Positions 9,435 through 18,154 of a stretch of DNA of 64,000 nucleotides are shown here, piece by piece. Position 1 is the first letter of the stretch. Each line of letters opens with the position of its first letter. Source of the stretch: Candidimonas nitroreducens (GTDB taxonomy: Bacteria; Pseudomonadota; Gammaproteobacteria; Burkholderiales; Burkholderiaceae_B); assembly GCF_002209565.1 (NCBI RefSeq), contig NZ_NJIH01000002.1:310001-374000 (forward strand). The letters run 5' to 3'. The notes under the pieces are model-generated. The model worked only from the letters and a program-made list of their open reading frames with translations, ran no database searches and had not been told where the DNA came from. Position numbers and translations under genes: made by a program.

Positions 9435-10664
9435 TCACTCGTGCCCCGCCCTGCCCGTCTCGCGGTGCCTGGAGGGCAGCTCATGGCGCGCATGCTGCGC
9501 CACGGCTCCCAGCCCGTGGCGGATGCCGTGCCGGCGCAGCGCGACGCCATTGCGTTCCATCTGCCTGCGCGCAAAAACGCGCCGCCCGACCCAGGTAAGC
9601 AGGCCCACGAAAGTCATGACCCAGGCCACGATCGCCACGAACAGAAAGCCCTCGGCCACAGGCATGAGAAAGCCGAAGCCCATCATCAGATCCATGCGGT
9701 AGGTGCTGGCCGCATACATGCCCAGGGGGAACACGGCCCCCCAGTAGAGCGCGTCGTATTGCACCGGGAAATGCCGGTAGCCGTGGCGCCACAGCTCCAG
9801 TATCACCAGCAGCGGGATCCACCAGGTTCCCGTGGCCCAATAGAAAATGGTGAAGCCTTTGACGAAGGGCAGCAGCGAATCCAGGTACGGCACGTCGGCG
9901 GCGTGCTCGATCATCGAAGCGCCCGTGAGGGCCGAAATGGCCATGGCGCCCATATTGATCCAGTACGGAGGCACCATGTCGCCCGGCGAGAAGCGGAAGA
10001 AGGTGTCGCGATAAAAGATGAGCGAGACCATCCATATGTACAGCATGCCGCCCCACAGCCACAGCGACAGCGCCAGAAAAGCCATCAGCGTACGGTATTC
10101 GACCGGCACGTCGACCACCAGGAACAGACTGAGCGACGAAACCGACTGGGTGGCGACCACCGCCAGCAGCCAGCCGCCGTTGATGCCCTGCTTGAGCTCG
10201 GGCTTGTGCGCCTTGATGATCAGGGCCGTGAACACCGCATAGTTCAGGCAGACCCAGAGCCCCAGGGCCAGCAGCCAGAAGGCCCACGCGACCTTGACAT
10301 TGCCCGCCTGCTCGAGAAACTGGATGCCGAGAATGCTGGAGGCGGCCACCATGGTGAAATAGCCCCAGCCCTGCAGATGATGCGTCAGGTCTTCCAGCAT
10401 GCGCGCCGGGTGGCGCATGATGCGCAATAGCGTCAGGATCCAGAGCACAGCGTACAGCGCCACGTTCAGGTAGAACAGCACCCGCGCGAACAAGGGCGCC
10501 AGCGAGAACGCCGCCGGGCCCAGCATGTGCGCGGCCAGCGAGACGATCCCAGTGGCCATGGTCAGGCCGAAATAGGCCGGGGACATGGAAGCCAGCGTGG
10601 CCCTGCGGGCCCGGCGCCGCCGCAGCCTTGCGGCAGAAGCGCGTGCGAAGAATGGCAGACTCAT
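9435..10664 (-). CDS. TDT-family transporter (TehA/Mae1/SLAC1 fold)
   Basis: 409-residue membrane protein with about ten hydrophobic helices and a basic N-terminus. The first helix (SPAYFGLTMATGIVSLAAHMLG) carries the TGI-type signature of tellurite-resistance/dicarboxylate transporter proteins, and later segments (HHLQGWGYFTMVAASSILG, YWINMGAMAISALTG, FPLGMYAASTYRM) also fit. Members export or import small anions such as malate, sulfite or tellurite-related species; the substrate here is unknown. It lies 26 bp downstream of the AsmA-like gene on the same strand, so the two may be cotranscribed. The C-terminal 40 residues are rich in Arg and His and probably cytoplasmic. Confidence 0.85.
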   Translation of the reverse strand: MSLPFFARASAARLRRRRARRATLASMSPAYFGLTMATGIVSLAAHMLGPAAFSLAPLFARVLFYLNVALYAVLWILTLLRIMRHPARMLEDLTHHLQGWGYFTMVAASSILGIQFLEQAGNVKVAWAFWLLALGLWVCLNYAVFTALIIKAHKPELKQGINGGWLLAVVATQSVSSLSLFLVVDVPVEYRTLMAFLALSLWLWGGMLYIWMVSLIFYRDTFFRFSPGDMVPPYWINMGAMAISALTGASMIEHAADVPYLDSLLPFVKGFTIFYWATGTWWIPLLVILELWRHGYRHFPVQYDALYWGAVFPLGMYAASTYRMDLMMGFGFLMPVAEGFLFVAIVAWVMTFVGLLTWVGRRVFARRQMERNGVALRRHGIRHGLGAVAQHARHELPSRHRETGRAGHE

Positions 10665-10690
10665 GAACGTGGCGGCATGTGGGCAGGCTT

Positions 10691-12787
10691 TCAGTATTCG
10701 ACGACGGGCGGCGCCGGCCGGGTCGGTTGAGCCGGTTTCGGGTGCGCCTCGGGTTCGGGCTTGCGGCCCGGATGGGCCAGCATGGCCTGGCAGTCGCTGG
10801 CCTCGGTGGTGCCCGGGTTCAGCAAGGGCAGCAGCGCCGCGAAAGGCGTAGCCACCACGCCCAGCACCACCGCCGCGCCAGCGCGCAACAGCAGCGGCCC
10901 CTTGTAGACACCCACATCCGGGTGCTTGAAGGTGCCGTGCACGTACAGCGGGGTGCGCAGCGTGAACACGCGCGCCGACTTGTTCTCGGGCTTAACGTCC
11001 AGGTTCAGCACCTCGGTGGCCAGGTTGATCGTGCCGCTCACGTCCACGACGGCGTCACTGGTGTCCAGCCTGAACACCCGCGTACTCATCAGGCCCTTGT
11101 GCACGCTGAAGTCGCTGGCCATGCAGTTGAGTACCACTTGCTGATCGCCGAACAGCTTGTTGATCAAGATATTGGCCACGTTCAGGCCCGCGGTCTCCAG
11201 CAGCAGGCGGCTGATGGTGCCCTTGCTGATGAGCGCGCTCAATTCGCCATTGGCATGGCCCAGCAGCGCGGCAATGGAATTGCCCGTGGCCGCCAGCCGG
11301 GCGTTGCCATGCAGCTCGCCGAAGCTGGCATTCATGCTCTCGGCGCCAGGAAACAGCCGCTTGAGCTTCAGGTGGCGCGCAGAAACCGTGACATCCGCCT
11401 TCAGCGGCTTGCTGCGGCCGTCGGCATGGATCACCGTGGCCAGCGTGCCGCCGGCCACCCCGAAATCCAGCGGATCGAGGCTCAGCACGCGGTCGTCCAG
11501 CACCACATGGGTCTGGATGTGATCCAGCGGCAGCTCTTTGGAGTGAACGATCTTCTGCCCCGAGAACTTGACGTCGGCGTCCATGGTGGCCCAGCTGTCG
11601 GTAGAGATCGGGTCGACCGGCAGCACCTTGCCCGCGGGCTGCCGCACCTTTGCGGCCGGCTGCAATTCCTCGCCTTCGGCATTGTGGACGGCCTGCAGGC
11701 GCTTGGCCTTGCGCGCCGCGGTATCCACCCCCACCAGGGGCCCCAGATCCTTGAATCGCAACAGTGAAGAGCGCAATTCGCCGCTGAGCAGGGGACGCGG
11801 CTTGCGGATCTGGTACTTGAGCGTGCCTTCTATGTCGCTGGCGCCGACCTTGCCGCGGAAGTCGGAATAAGTCCAGGTTTCGTGCCCGGGCTGCAGCGTC
11901 CCGACCAGATGGCCCGAGGTGCTGTAGGCCGGCGTGTTGGGCAGCACTACCCCCAGTATGGGGTACAGATCGGCCATGGTCGCGCCCTGCAGCTTGAACT
12001 GCACGTCCAGCGCGGCGAGGTCTTGCGGGCGGGTCACCGAGCCCTGGGCCTGGATCTGCGTCTCGCCGATTTTCACGCGGGCATCGATGGGAAAGGGCTG
12101 GCCGCCCTGCTGCAGCGACAAGATGCCGCCCGAACTGCCCTGCCCCTCGACCCGCGCGCGGTTGTAGCTGCCGCTGAGCTTCCAGCCCAGGCCATAGCCT
12201 TCGGCAGTCGTCTGCGGCAGGCTGTCTAGGGTGGCCTGCAGGTCGAGCCGGTTGGCGGCGTCGCGCACCTGCACGCCGACGTCCCGCAGCTGCAGCCGGC
12301 GCAGGTCGAAGGCCCAGTCGGATTGCGGCTCGGTGGACGGGTTCTGCGTCAGGCTCCAGTTGACGGTGCCGTCCTGGGCACGCTGCAGCAAGAGCCGGGC
12401 CGAAGCCACCTGCAGGCTGTCGATGCGCGCCACGTGCTCGGGCAGCACCCAGGGGTCGACCACGACGGACACGTCGGCGGCCCGCAGCATGTCTTCGTCG
12501 GCCGGACTCCATTGCGGATTACCCACCGCCAGCCCCTGCGCCCGGATGCGCGGCAGCGGCAGCCAGCCGCGCCAGCCCGGGCGGTCGGCGGGCCAGAACC
12601 AATATACGGACAGATCCTGCATCGACACCGGCCGATGCAGCACGTCGCTGAGCCGCCGGCTCAACGGCTCGCGCAGCAGATTCCAGTTGAAGGCCCAGAC
12701 GACGGCCACGCACAGCACCAAGGCCGCCAGCGGAGCCGCCACCACCCATAATCCGATTTTTGCGTATCTGCGCATCCCTGCTTCCAT
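10691..12787 (-). CDS. AsmA-family protein
   Basis: 698-residue envelope protein with one N-terminal membrane anchor (about residues 10-32, KIGLWVVAAPLAALVLCVAVVW) followed by a large beta-rich periplasmic region. AsmA traits are the N-terminal LSDVLHRPVSMQDLSVYWFWP segment and the C-terminal region around TSDAVVDVSGTINLATEVLNLDVKPE with LYVHGTFKHPDVGV. Relatives act in outer-membrane assembly or inter-membrane lipid transport. The tail after about residue 645 is Pro/Lys-rich. The start could also be MRRYAK at 12775. It is divergent from prfB across a 356-bp gap. Confidence 0.87.
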   Translation of the reverse strand: MEAGMRRYAKIGLWVVAAPLAALVLCVAVVWAFNWNLLREPLSRRLSDVLHRPVSMQDLSVYWFWPADRPGWRGWLPLPRIRAQGLAVGNPQWSPADEDMLRAADVSVVVDPWVLPEHVARIDSLQVASARLLLQRAQDGTVNWSLTQNPSTEPQSDWAFDLRRLQLRDVGVQVRDAANRLDLQATLDSLPQTTAEGYGLGWKLSGSYNRARVEGQGSSGGILSLQQGGQPFPIDARVKIGETQIQAQGSVTRPQDLAALDVQFKLQGATMADLYPILGVVLPNTPAYSTSGHLVGTLQPGHETWTYSDFRGKVGASDIEGTLKYQIRKPRPLLSGELRSSLLRFKDLGPLVGVDTAARKAKRLQAVHNAEGEELQPAAKVRQPAGKVLPVDPISTDSWATMDADVKFSGQKIVHSKELPLDHIQTHVVLDDRVLSLDPLDFGVAGGTLATVIHADGRSKPLKADVTVSARHLKLKRLFPGAESMNASFGELHGNARLAATGNSIAALLGHANGELSALISKGTISRLLLETAGLNVANILINKLFGDQQVVLNCMASDFSVHKGLMSTRVFRLDTSDAVVDVSGTINLATEVLNLDVKPENKSARVFTLRTPLYVHGTFKHPDVGVYKGPLLLRAGAAVVLGVVATPFAALLPLLNPGTTEASDCQAMLAHPGRKPEPEAHPKPAQPTRPAPPVVEY

Positions 12788-13143
12788 GCCTCGCGCCCGC
12801 CAAGGGCCATGTGATCCATTGAATGCTACGTGCGATGGGCAACGATCGTCCGCTTACAAGGTAACACAATGTGAAGCCATTCCCATGGCTAGCCTGCCCG
12901 AAAAGCCCCCGGCCGACGCCGTGGCTGCAGCCCTGCCGAGGCGGGCTCGGCCGCCGCCCTGCGCACAGGCGGCCCACGCGGTAAAATGGCAGGCTGCCCG
13001 GCGCGAAGGCGGGCTGCACCCTCTTCGGCACGGCGCCCCCGAACTTACGGAATATACGAACGAACACATGCGATGCACAGGCATGTATCCATATATATAC
13101 ATGTGTATCGCCAACCCGAATCACCCACCGGAATTTGCAAACC
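12788..13143. promoter_or_regulatory. Divergent intergenic region (asmA-like / prfB) with an inverted repeat
   Basis: 356 bp without a supported gene. The right part is unusually AT-rich for this genome. CATGTAT (13082-13088) and ATACATG (13097-13103) form a 7-bp inverted repeat around an ATAT core, about 40 bp before the prfB start. The core could be a -10 region or an operator. The left part (12788-13000) is GC-rich and I see nothing in it. Confidence 0.35.
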
Positions 13144-14248
13144 ATGGAAGCAGAACGTCAAAATCAACTGGCCGCACGCCTGCAGGACTACCAGGATCGG
13201 CAGCTGGCTCTACGGAGGTATCTTTGACTTCGATGCCAAAGCGGAACGCCTGCAAGTAGTCAACGCCGAGCTGGAAAGCGCCAGCGTCTGGGACAATCCC
13301 ACACACGCCCAGGAACTGGGGCGTGAAAAAAAGAATCTCGACACCGTCGTGCAGACGCTGTCGGAACTGGGCGCCGGCCTGGGCGACGCGCAGGAACTGT
13401 TCGAGCTGGCCGCAGCCGAGGGCGATGACGCCACGCTCGAGTCGCTCGAGCACGACAGCGACGGCTACCAGCAGCGCCTCGAGGCGCTGGAATTCCGCCG
13501 CATGTTCTCCAATCCGGCCGACCCGCTGAACTGCTTCCTGGACATCCAGGCCGGCGCCGGCGGCACCGAGGCCCAGGACTGGGCCTCCATGCTGCTGCGC
13601 CAGTACCTGAAGTATTGCGAACGCAAGGAATTCAAGGCCGAAGTCCTGGAAGAGTCCGAGGGCGAAGTGGCCGGCATCAAGTCGGCCACCATCAAGATCG
13701 AGGGCGAATACGCCTTCGGCTTCCTGCGCACGGAAACCGGCGTGCACCGGCTGGTGCGCAAGAGCCCGTTCGACTCCGCCAACGGGCGGCACACTTCGTT
13801 TGCCAGCGTCTTCGTCTACCCCGAGGTCGACGATTCCATCGAAATCGAGATCAATCCGGCCGACCTGCGCATCGACACCTACCGTGCCAGCGGCGCCGGC
13901 GGCCAGCACATCAACAAGACCGACTCGGCGGTGCGCATCACGCACACGCCCACCGGCATCGTGGTGCAGTGCCAGAACGACCGCTCGCAGCACCGCAACC
14001 GCGCCGAGGCGATGCAGATGCTCAAGTCGCGCCTGTACGAACGCGAACTGCGCGAGCGCATGGCCGCCCAGCAGAAGATGGAAGATGCCAAGACCGACGT
14101 GGCCTGGGGGCACCAGATCCGCTCGTATGTGCTGGATCAAAGCCGTATCAAAGATCTGCGCACCAACGTGGAAACCTCCAATACCCAGAAGGTGCTGGAC
14201 GGCGATCTCGACCCATTCATCCAGGCCAGCCTGAAACAAGGCGTCTGA
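13144..14248 (+). CDS. prfB: Peptide chain release factor 2 (programmed +1 frameshift)
   Basis: Release factor 2 recognises UGA and UAA and hydrolyses peptidyl-tRNA on the ribosome. It is encoded in two frames: 27 codons from 13144 to 13224, then, skipping T13225, 340 codons from 13226 to the stop at 14248, giving 367 residues (E. coli: 365). The codon-recognition motif SPF ([12 protein letters not shown]) and the catalytic GGQ ([11 protein letters not shown]) are present; the residue matching position 246 of E. coli is Ala (YRASGAGGQ), as in most species other than E. coli K-12. It is followed by an SDR gene and lysS, and prfB-lysS linkage is common. Confidence 0.96.
13211..13228 (+). other. 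prfB +1 frameshift (recoding) site
   Basis: TACGGAGGTATCTTTGAC holds all parts of the classic RF2 recoding signal: an internal Shine-Dalgarno (GGAGG) three bases before the slippery codon CTT (13222-13224), an in-frame UGA (13225-13227) and the following C. When RF2 is scarce, the ribosome slips by one base from CTT to TTT and reads GAC onward. This autoregulates RF2 synthesis. Confidence 0.95.
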
Positions 14249-14295
14249 TACGGATTCGCGATCGACAAGACAACGGCGCCGCCCGCGCCGGCCAG

Positions 14296-14323
14296 CCGCA
14301 ACCCGCAATCCGCAACCCGCAAC
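14296..14323 (+). repeat. Four tandem 7-bp repeats before the SDR gene
   Basis: Four consecutive copies of CCGCAAC (the second ends in T) occupy the spacer between prfB and the SDR gene and end directly before the latter's ribosome-binding site (AGGAG at about 14325). A change in copy number would alter the spacer length but no reading frame. Confidence 0.85.
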
Positions 14324-14337
14324 CAGGAGCACCCGCA

Positions 14338-15090
14338 ATGAGCCTTTCCACTTACGCCATAATCACCGGCGCATCGCGCGGCCTGGGCCTTGCGCTGGCC
14401 CAGGGCTTGCTGCAGGCCGGCACCGGCGTCCTGACCCTGGCGCGCAGCCATAATGCCGAACTCGAAGCGCAGGCCGTGCAGGCCGGCGGCAGCTTGCGGC
14501 AGATCCAGGTCGATCTGGCGGACGCAGCCGCGGCACAGCGCTGCGCCGCGCAGCTTGCCGACTGCCTGCCGCGCGACGCGCAGCGCTACCTGCTCATCAA
14601 CAATGCCGGCAGCGTCGACCCCGTGCGCAGCGCCGCGGGCCTGGACGACGCCGCGGCAATCGGCGCGGCGCTCACCCTGAACGTGGCCAGCGTCATGCTG
14701 CTGAGCGCCGCGTTCCTGAGCGCCACCCGCGGGCTCGACGCCCAGCGCCGTGTGGTCAACATCTCGTCAGGCGCCGGCCGCAACCCCGTCCCCGGCTGGG
14801 CGGTGTACTGCGCCACCAAAGCCGCCGTGGATCGCTACACACAGGTCGCCGCCGCCGAAAACCCCGACGCCCGCTTCGCGTCCCTGGCGCCGGGCGTGAT
14901 CGACACCGCCATGCAGGGCCACATACGCGACAGCGACCCGGCCGATTTCCCCGGGCTGGCGCGCTTCGTCGACATGCACGCCGGCGGACAGCTGGCCGCG
15001 CCCGCGGCGGTCGCGGCGAAAATCCTGCGCTACGTGAACCGCGACGATTTCGGCTCGACCATCATCGACGACATACGCAATTACGACTGA
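14338..15090 (+). CDS. Short-chain dehydrogenase/reductase (benzil/sepiapterin reductase-like)
   Basis: 250-residue SDR with a Rossmann fold. It has the cofactor motif TGASRGLG (residues about 10-17), NNAG (near 85), a catalytic Ser in NISSGAG and the YxxxK pair (YCATK, near 160). The Arg in SRG and the overall pattern resemble the YueD/sepiapterin-reductase subgroup, which is usually NADPH-dependent. The substrate is unknown. It lies between prfB and lysS, 8 bp before lysS, and is probably part of that operon. A good ribosome-binding site (AGGAG) precedes the ATG. Confidence 0.88.
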   Translation: MSLSTYAIITGASRGLGLALAQGLLQAGTGVLTLARSHNAELEAQAVQAGGSLRQIQVDLADAAAAQRCAAQLADCLPRDAQRYLLINNAGSVDPVRSAAGLDDAAAIGAALTLNVASVMLLSAAFLSATRGLDAQRRVVNISSGAGRNPVPGWAVYCATKAAVDRYTQVAAAENPDARFASLAPGVIDTAMQGHIRDSDPADFPGLARFVDMHAGGQLAAPAAVAAKILRYVNRDDFGSTIIDDIRNYD

Positions 15091-15098
15091 TACCTTCC

Positions 15099-16619
15099 AT
15101 GACCGATTCCACACCCACGACCCCTGCCCTCGACGAGAACCACCTGATCGCAGAGCGGCGCGCCAAGCTGGCGCGGCTGCGCGGCCAGGGGCCGGCCTAC
15201 CCCAACGACTTCAAGCCCGACAGCAGCGCGGCCGAACTACGCGCGGCCTATGGCGAACTCGACAAAGAAGCGCTGGATGCCGCCGGCAGGCAGGTTGCCG
15301 TGGCCGGGCGCATGATGCTCAAGCGCGTCATGGGCAAGGCCAGTTTCGCCACGCTGCAGGACGCCTCGGGGCGCATCCAGATCTACCTGGAACGCGGCGC
15401 GCTGGGCGAAGAGGCCTACGCCGAATTCAAGACCTGGGACATCGGCGACATCATCGCCGTACAGGGCAAGGTGTTCAAGACCAACAAGGGAGAACTGTCG
15501 ATACACGCCGGCAGCGCCCGGCTGCTCGCCAAGTCGCTGCGGCCGCTGCCCGACAAGTTCCACGGCGTGGCCGACCAGGAACTGCGCTATCGCCAGCGCT
15601 ACGTCGACCTCATCATGACCGAGGAGACCCGGCGCACCTTCATCGCACGCAGCAAGGCCGTGGGCAGCATCCGCCAGTTCATGCTGGAACACGGCTTCCT
15701 GGAAGTCGAGACGCCGATGCTGCACCCGATACCCGGCGGTGCCAGCGCCAAGCCCTTCGAGACGCACCACAACGCGCTGGACATGGACATGTTCCTGCGC
15801 ATTGCGCCCGAGCTGTACCTGAAGCGCCTGATCGTCGGGGGCTTCGAACGGGTCTTCGAGATCAACCGGAATTTCCGCAACGAAGGCGTCAGCCCGCGCC
15901 ACAACCCTGAATTCACGATGATAGAGTTCTACGCGGCCTACACCGACTACCGCTGGCTGATGGACTACACCGAAGCGCTGATCCGCGCTGCCGCCGTGGC
16001 GGCCTGCGGCACTGCGGTACTCAGCTACCAGGGCCGCGAACTGGATCTGAGCCGCCCTTTCGACCGGCTGACCATCGAGCAGGCCATACTCAAGTACGCC
16101 CCCGCCTATCAGGCCGGGCAACTGCGCGACGCAGCGTTCCTGCGCACGGAACTCGCCAGGCTGGGCGCCGACGTGCAAGGGCCGGTGTTGGCCCGTGCCG
16201 GCCTGGGCGCGCTGCAGCTGGCGCTGTTCGAGGAAACCGCCGAGGCGCTACTGTGGAACCCCACCTACATCATCGACTACCCGGTGGAGGTTTCGCCGCT
16301 GGCTCGCGCCTCGGACGCGCAGGCCGGCATCACGGAACGCTTCGAGCTGTTCGCCACCGGGCGTGAGATCGCCAATGGCTTCTCGGAATTGAACGATCCC
16401 GAAGACCAGGCCGCGCGCTTCCAGGCGCAGGTGCAGGCCAAGGACGCCGGCGACGAAGAGGCCATGTACTACGACGCCGACTACATCCGGGCCCTGGAAT
16501 ACGGCATGCCGCCCACCGGCGGCTGCGGCATCGGCATCGACCGCCTGGTGATGATGCTGACCGACAGCCCCAGCATCCGCGACGTGATTCTGTTTCCGCA
16601 CCTGCGGCGCGAAGATTAG
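15099..16619 (+). CDS. lysS: Lysyl-tRNA synthetase, class II
   Basis: 506-residue class II enzyme that charges tRNA-Lys in the cytoplasm. An OB-fold anticodon-binding domain (residues about 65-165) is followed by the catalytic domain with motif 2 ([23 protein letters not shown]) and motif 3 ([15 protein letters not shown]). The length is normal. The ATG is 8 bp after the SDR stop; the ribosome-binding site is weak, which fits translational coupling. It is convergent with the next gene. Confidence 0.97.
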   Translation: MTDSTPTTPALDENHLIAERRAKLARLRGQGPAYPNDFKPDSSAAELRAAYGELDKEALDAAGRQVAVAGRMMLKRVMGKASFATLQDASGRIQIYLERGALGEEAYAEFKTWDIGDIIAVQGKVFKTNKGELSIHAGSARLLAKSLRPLPDKFHGVADQELRYRQRYVDLIMTEETRRTFIARSKAVGSIRQFMLEHGFLEVETPMLHPIPGGASAKPFETHHNALDMDMFLRIAPELYLKRLIVGGFERVFEINRNFRNEGVSPRHNPEFTMIEFYAAYTDYRWLMDYTEALIRAAAVAACGTAVLSYQGRELDLSRPFDRLTIEQAILKYAPAYQAGQLRDAAFLRTELARLGADVQGPVLARAGLGALQLALFEETAEALLWNPTYIIDYPVEVSPLARASDAQAGITERFELFATGREIANGFSELNDPEDQAARFQAQVQAKDAGDEEAMYYDADYIRALEYGMPPTGGCGIGIDRLVMMLTDSPSIRDVILFPHLRRED

Positions 16620-16675
16620 GGCTGGTTCACGCTAAAAGGGATCGCCCCGGCGCGGCCGCCCCGCCGAGGCTTGCC

Positions 16676-17563
16676 TCAGGCCAGCAGCTCCATGGCCTGC
16701 GCCCATTTATAGGCCACGGCCGGCGAGGTCGCGCAAGTGGCCGTGGCGGTCACCACCCGCACGGCCCGTTCCAGCAGCTGGATGTCGGCCTCGTGCTGGC
16801 GCGCCACGTGCGGGTCTTCAAAGAAAATGACGCGCTGGCAGCGGCCTTCCAGCACCAGTTCGGCGATCTGGGCGTCGCCGCCCAGGGGCCCGCTCAAGTA
16901 GGGCTGCACCCAGGGCCGCTCGCGCGGCCAGCCGCGCGACCAGGCCATCGCATTCAGGCGGCCGCTGGTGGTGCCGGTGCCGACACGCGCGGCGAAGCGC
17001 GACAGCAGCTCGAAATGGCTGTCGGCGAAATCGACCATCTGATCCTTGAGCGCATCGTGCGCGATCAACGCCACGGTCTGCGCCGCAAAATCGAAGGCCT
17101 GGCGCGCGGCCTGGCCCGCGCTCAGCCCCAGCCCCGCGTGCAGGCGCTCGACCTCGATCCATTCTACGGCGCCGGCCAGCGTCGAGATGAAGGGCTTGCC
17201 ATGCGTGACGCACTGGCGCTTGAGCGCCAGTGCTTCGGGAAAAATGGAGGACGGATCGACCGGATCGATAAGATAAATGGCGCCGTCCAGGGCCGGCTCG
17301 CCGCCGGGCCGCTGCGGAATATGCGCCACCAGCTTCATCAGGCCGCCGTCGCGCCCGTAGGGATAGCGCAGCAGGCCCCGATAGCCGGCCAGCAGGCCCG
17401 AATGCTCGATCGCGTGATAGGTGCGGCCCACCGCGCGCAGCTCGACGCCCAGTTCGCGGATGGCCGGCCCCGAACGCTCCAGCCATTTGAAAAGCGCCGC
17501 ACCGGGAGATTCGTGGTGCAGGCGGTTGGCAGCCAGGCCGAAACGCAGACGGGGAAAGGTCAT
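16676..17563 (-). CDS. Methylglyoxal synthase-like protein with two MGS-like domains
   Basis: 295 residues, about twice the length of E. coli MgsA (152). Residues 163-290 carry the methylglyoxal synthase signature: AHD (168-170), GTGTTSG (195-201), SGPLGGD (224-230, with the catalytic-type Asp at 230), FFEDP (247-251) and His257. Such enzymes convert dihydroxyacetone phosphate to methylglyoxal and phosphate. Residues 8-140 appear to be a second, degenerate copy: GRTYH (46-50) matches the phosphate-binding loop and IYLIDP (96-101) the FFEDP strand, but the SGPLGGD loop is replaced (YGRDGGL, 69-75). The start at MTFPRLRFG was chosen because the upstream codons do not resemble protein. Whether it is catalytic or regulatory is not known. 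Confidence 0.8.
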   Translation of the reverse strand: MTFPRLRFGLAANRLHHESPGAALFKWLERSGPAIRELGVELRAVGRTYHAIEHSGLLAGYRGLLRYPYGRDGGLMKLVAHIPQRPGGEPALDGAIYLIDPVDPSSIFPEALALKRQCVTHGKPFISTLAGAVEWIEVERLHAGLGLSAGQAARQAFDFAAQTVALIAHDALKDQMVDFADSHFELLSRFAARVGTGTTSGRLNAMAWSRGWPRERPWVQPYLSGPLGGDAQIAELVLEGRCQRVIFFEDPHVARQHEADIQLLERAVRVVTATATCATSPAVAYKWAQAMELLA

Positions 17564-17789
17564 GAACAGGGATCCGTATGGGGTCGGTCGGGAATCGGCT
17601 GGAAAATTCGCCGACTCGGAACAGACCGCAACTATACCGGAGCCCTGAGCGCCGTAGTGAGGCCACGCGCACCGTGTTTGCGGCCGGCCCGCGCTTGAGG
17701 CAGGCTCGGGCTTCAGGCTACCGAGTACGGCGGCACGGGGCTCGAGCGGCCGCCCGGAACGGTGGGCGGCAAGCCTGTGCTCGATCAAC

Positions 17790-17818
17790 AGGCCGGCGGC
17801 AGCGGCTTTTGCCGGCCT
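17790..17818 (-). terminator. Possible stem-loop after iscA
   Basis: AGGCCGGC (17790-17797) and GCCGGCCT (17811-17818) form an 8-bp stem with a 13-nt loop just past the iscA stop. There is no U-tract downstream, so termination is only suggested. The remaining 17564-17789 shows nothing recognisable; it is where hscB-hscA-fdx would start in a canonical isc locus. Confidence 0.3.
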
Positions 17819-17824
17819 CGGTGT

Positions 17825-18148
17825 TTACACCGTAAAGGATTCGCCGCAGCCGCAGGTGGCCTTTTCGTTGGGATTGGAGAACTTGAAGGCTTCGTTCAGG
17901 CCGTCGCGGGTGTAGTCGAGCTGCGTGCCGTCGAGGTAGGCCATGCTGTCTGGGTCGACGTAGACCTTGATGCCGCAAGACTCGAAAATGAGGTCGTTGG
18001 CGGCCGGCTCGTCGACATATTCCAGCTTGTAAGCCATGCCCGAACAGCCCGAGGTGCGTACGCCCAGCCTCAGGCCCACGCCCTTGCCGCGCTTCTCTAG
18101 GTAGCGCCCGATGTGATCGGCCGCGCTCTGCGTCAGAGTAATTGACAT
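17825..18148 (-). CDS. iscA: Iron-sulfur cluster carrier IscA
   Basis: 107-residue A-type carrier that receives and delivers Fe-S clusters or iron. The three conserved cysteines are intact: one in SGCSGM (Cys35) and the pair in CGCGESF near the C-terminus (about residues 99 and 101). Length and sequence are standard for IscA. It starts 6 bp after the iscU stop. It ends the isc gene run here: hscB, hscA and fdx, which follow iscA in E. coli, are not found, and the next gene is the methylglyoxal synthase-like one. Confidence 0.95.
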   Translation of the reverse strand: MSITLTQSAADHIGRYLEKRGKGVGLRLGVRTSGCSGMAYKLEYVDEPAANDLIFESCGIKVYVDPDSMAYLDGTQLDYTRDGLNEAFKFSNPNEKATCGCGESFTV

Positions 18149-18154
18149 GGAATG

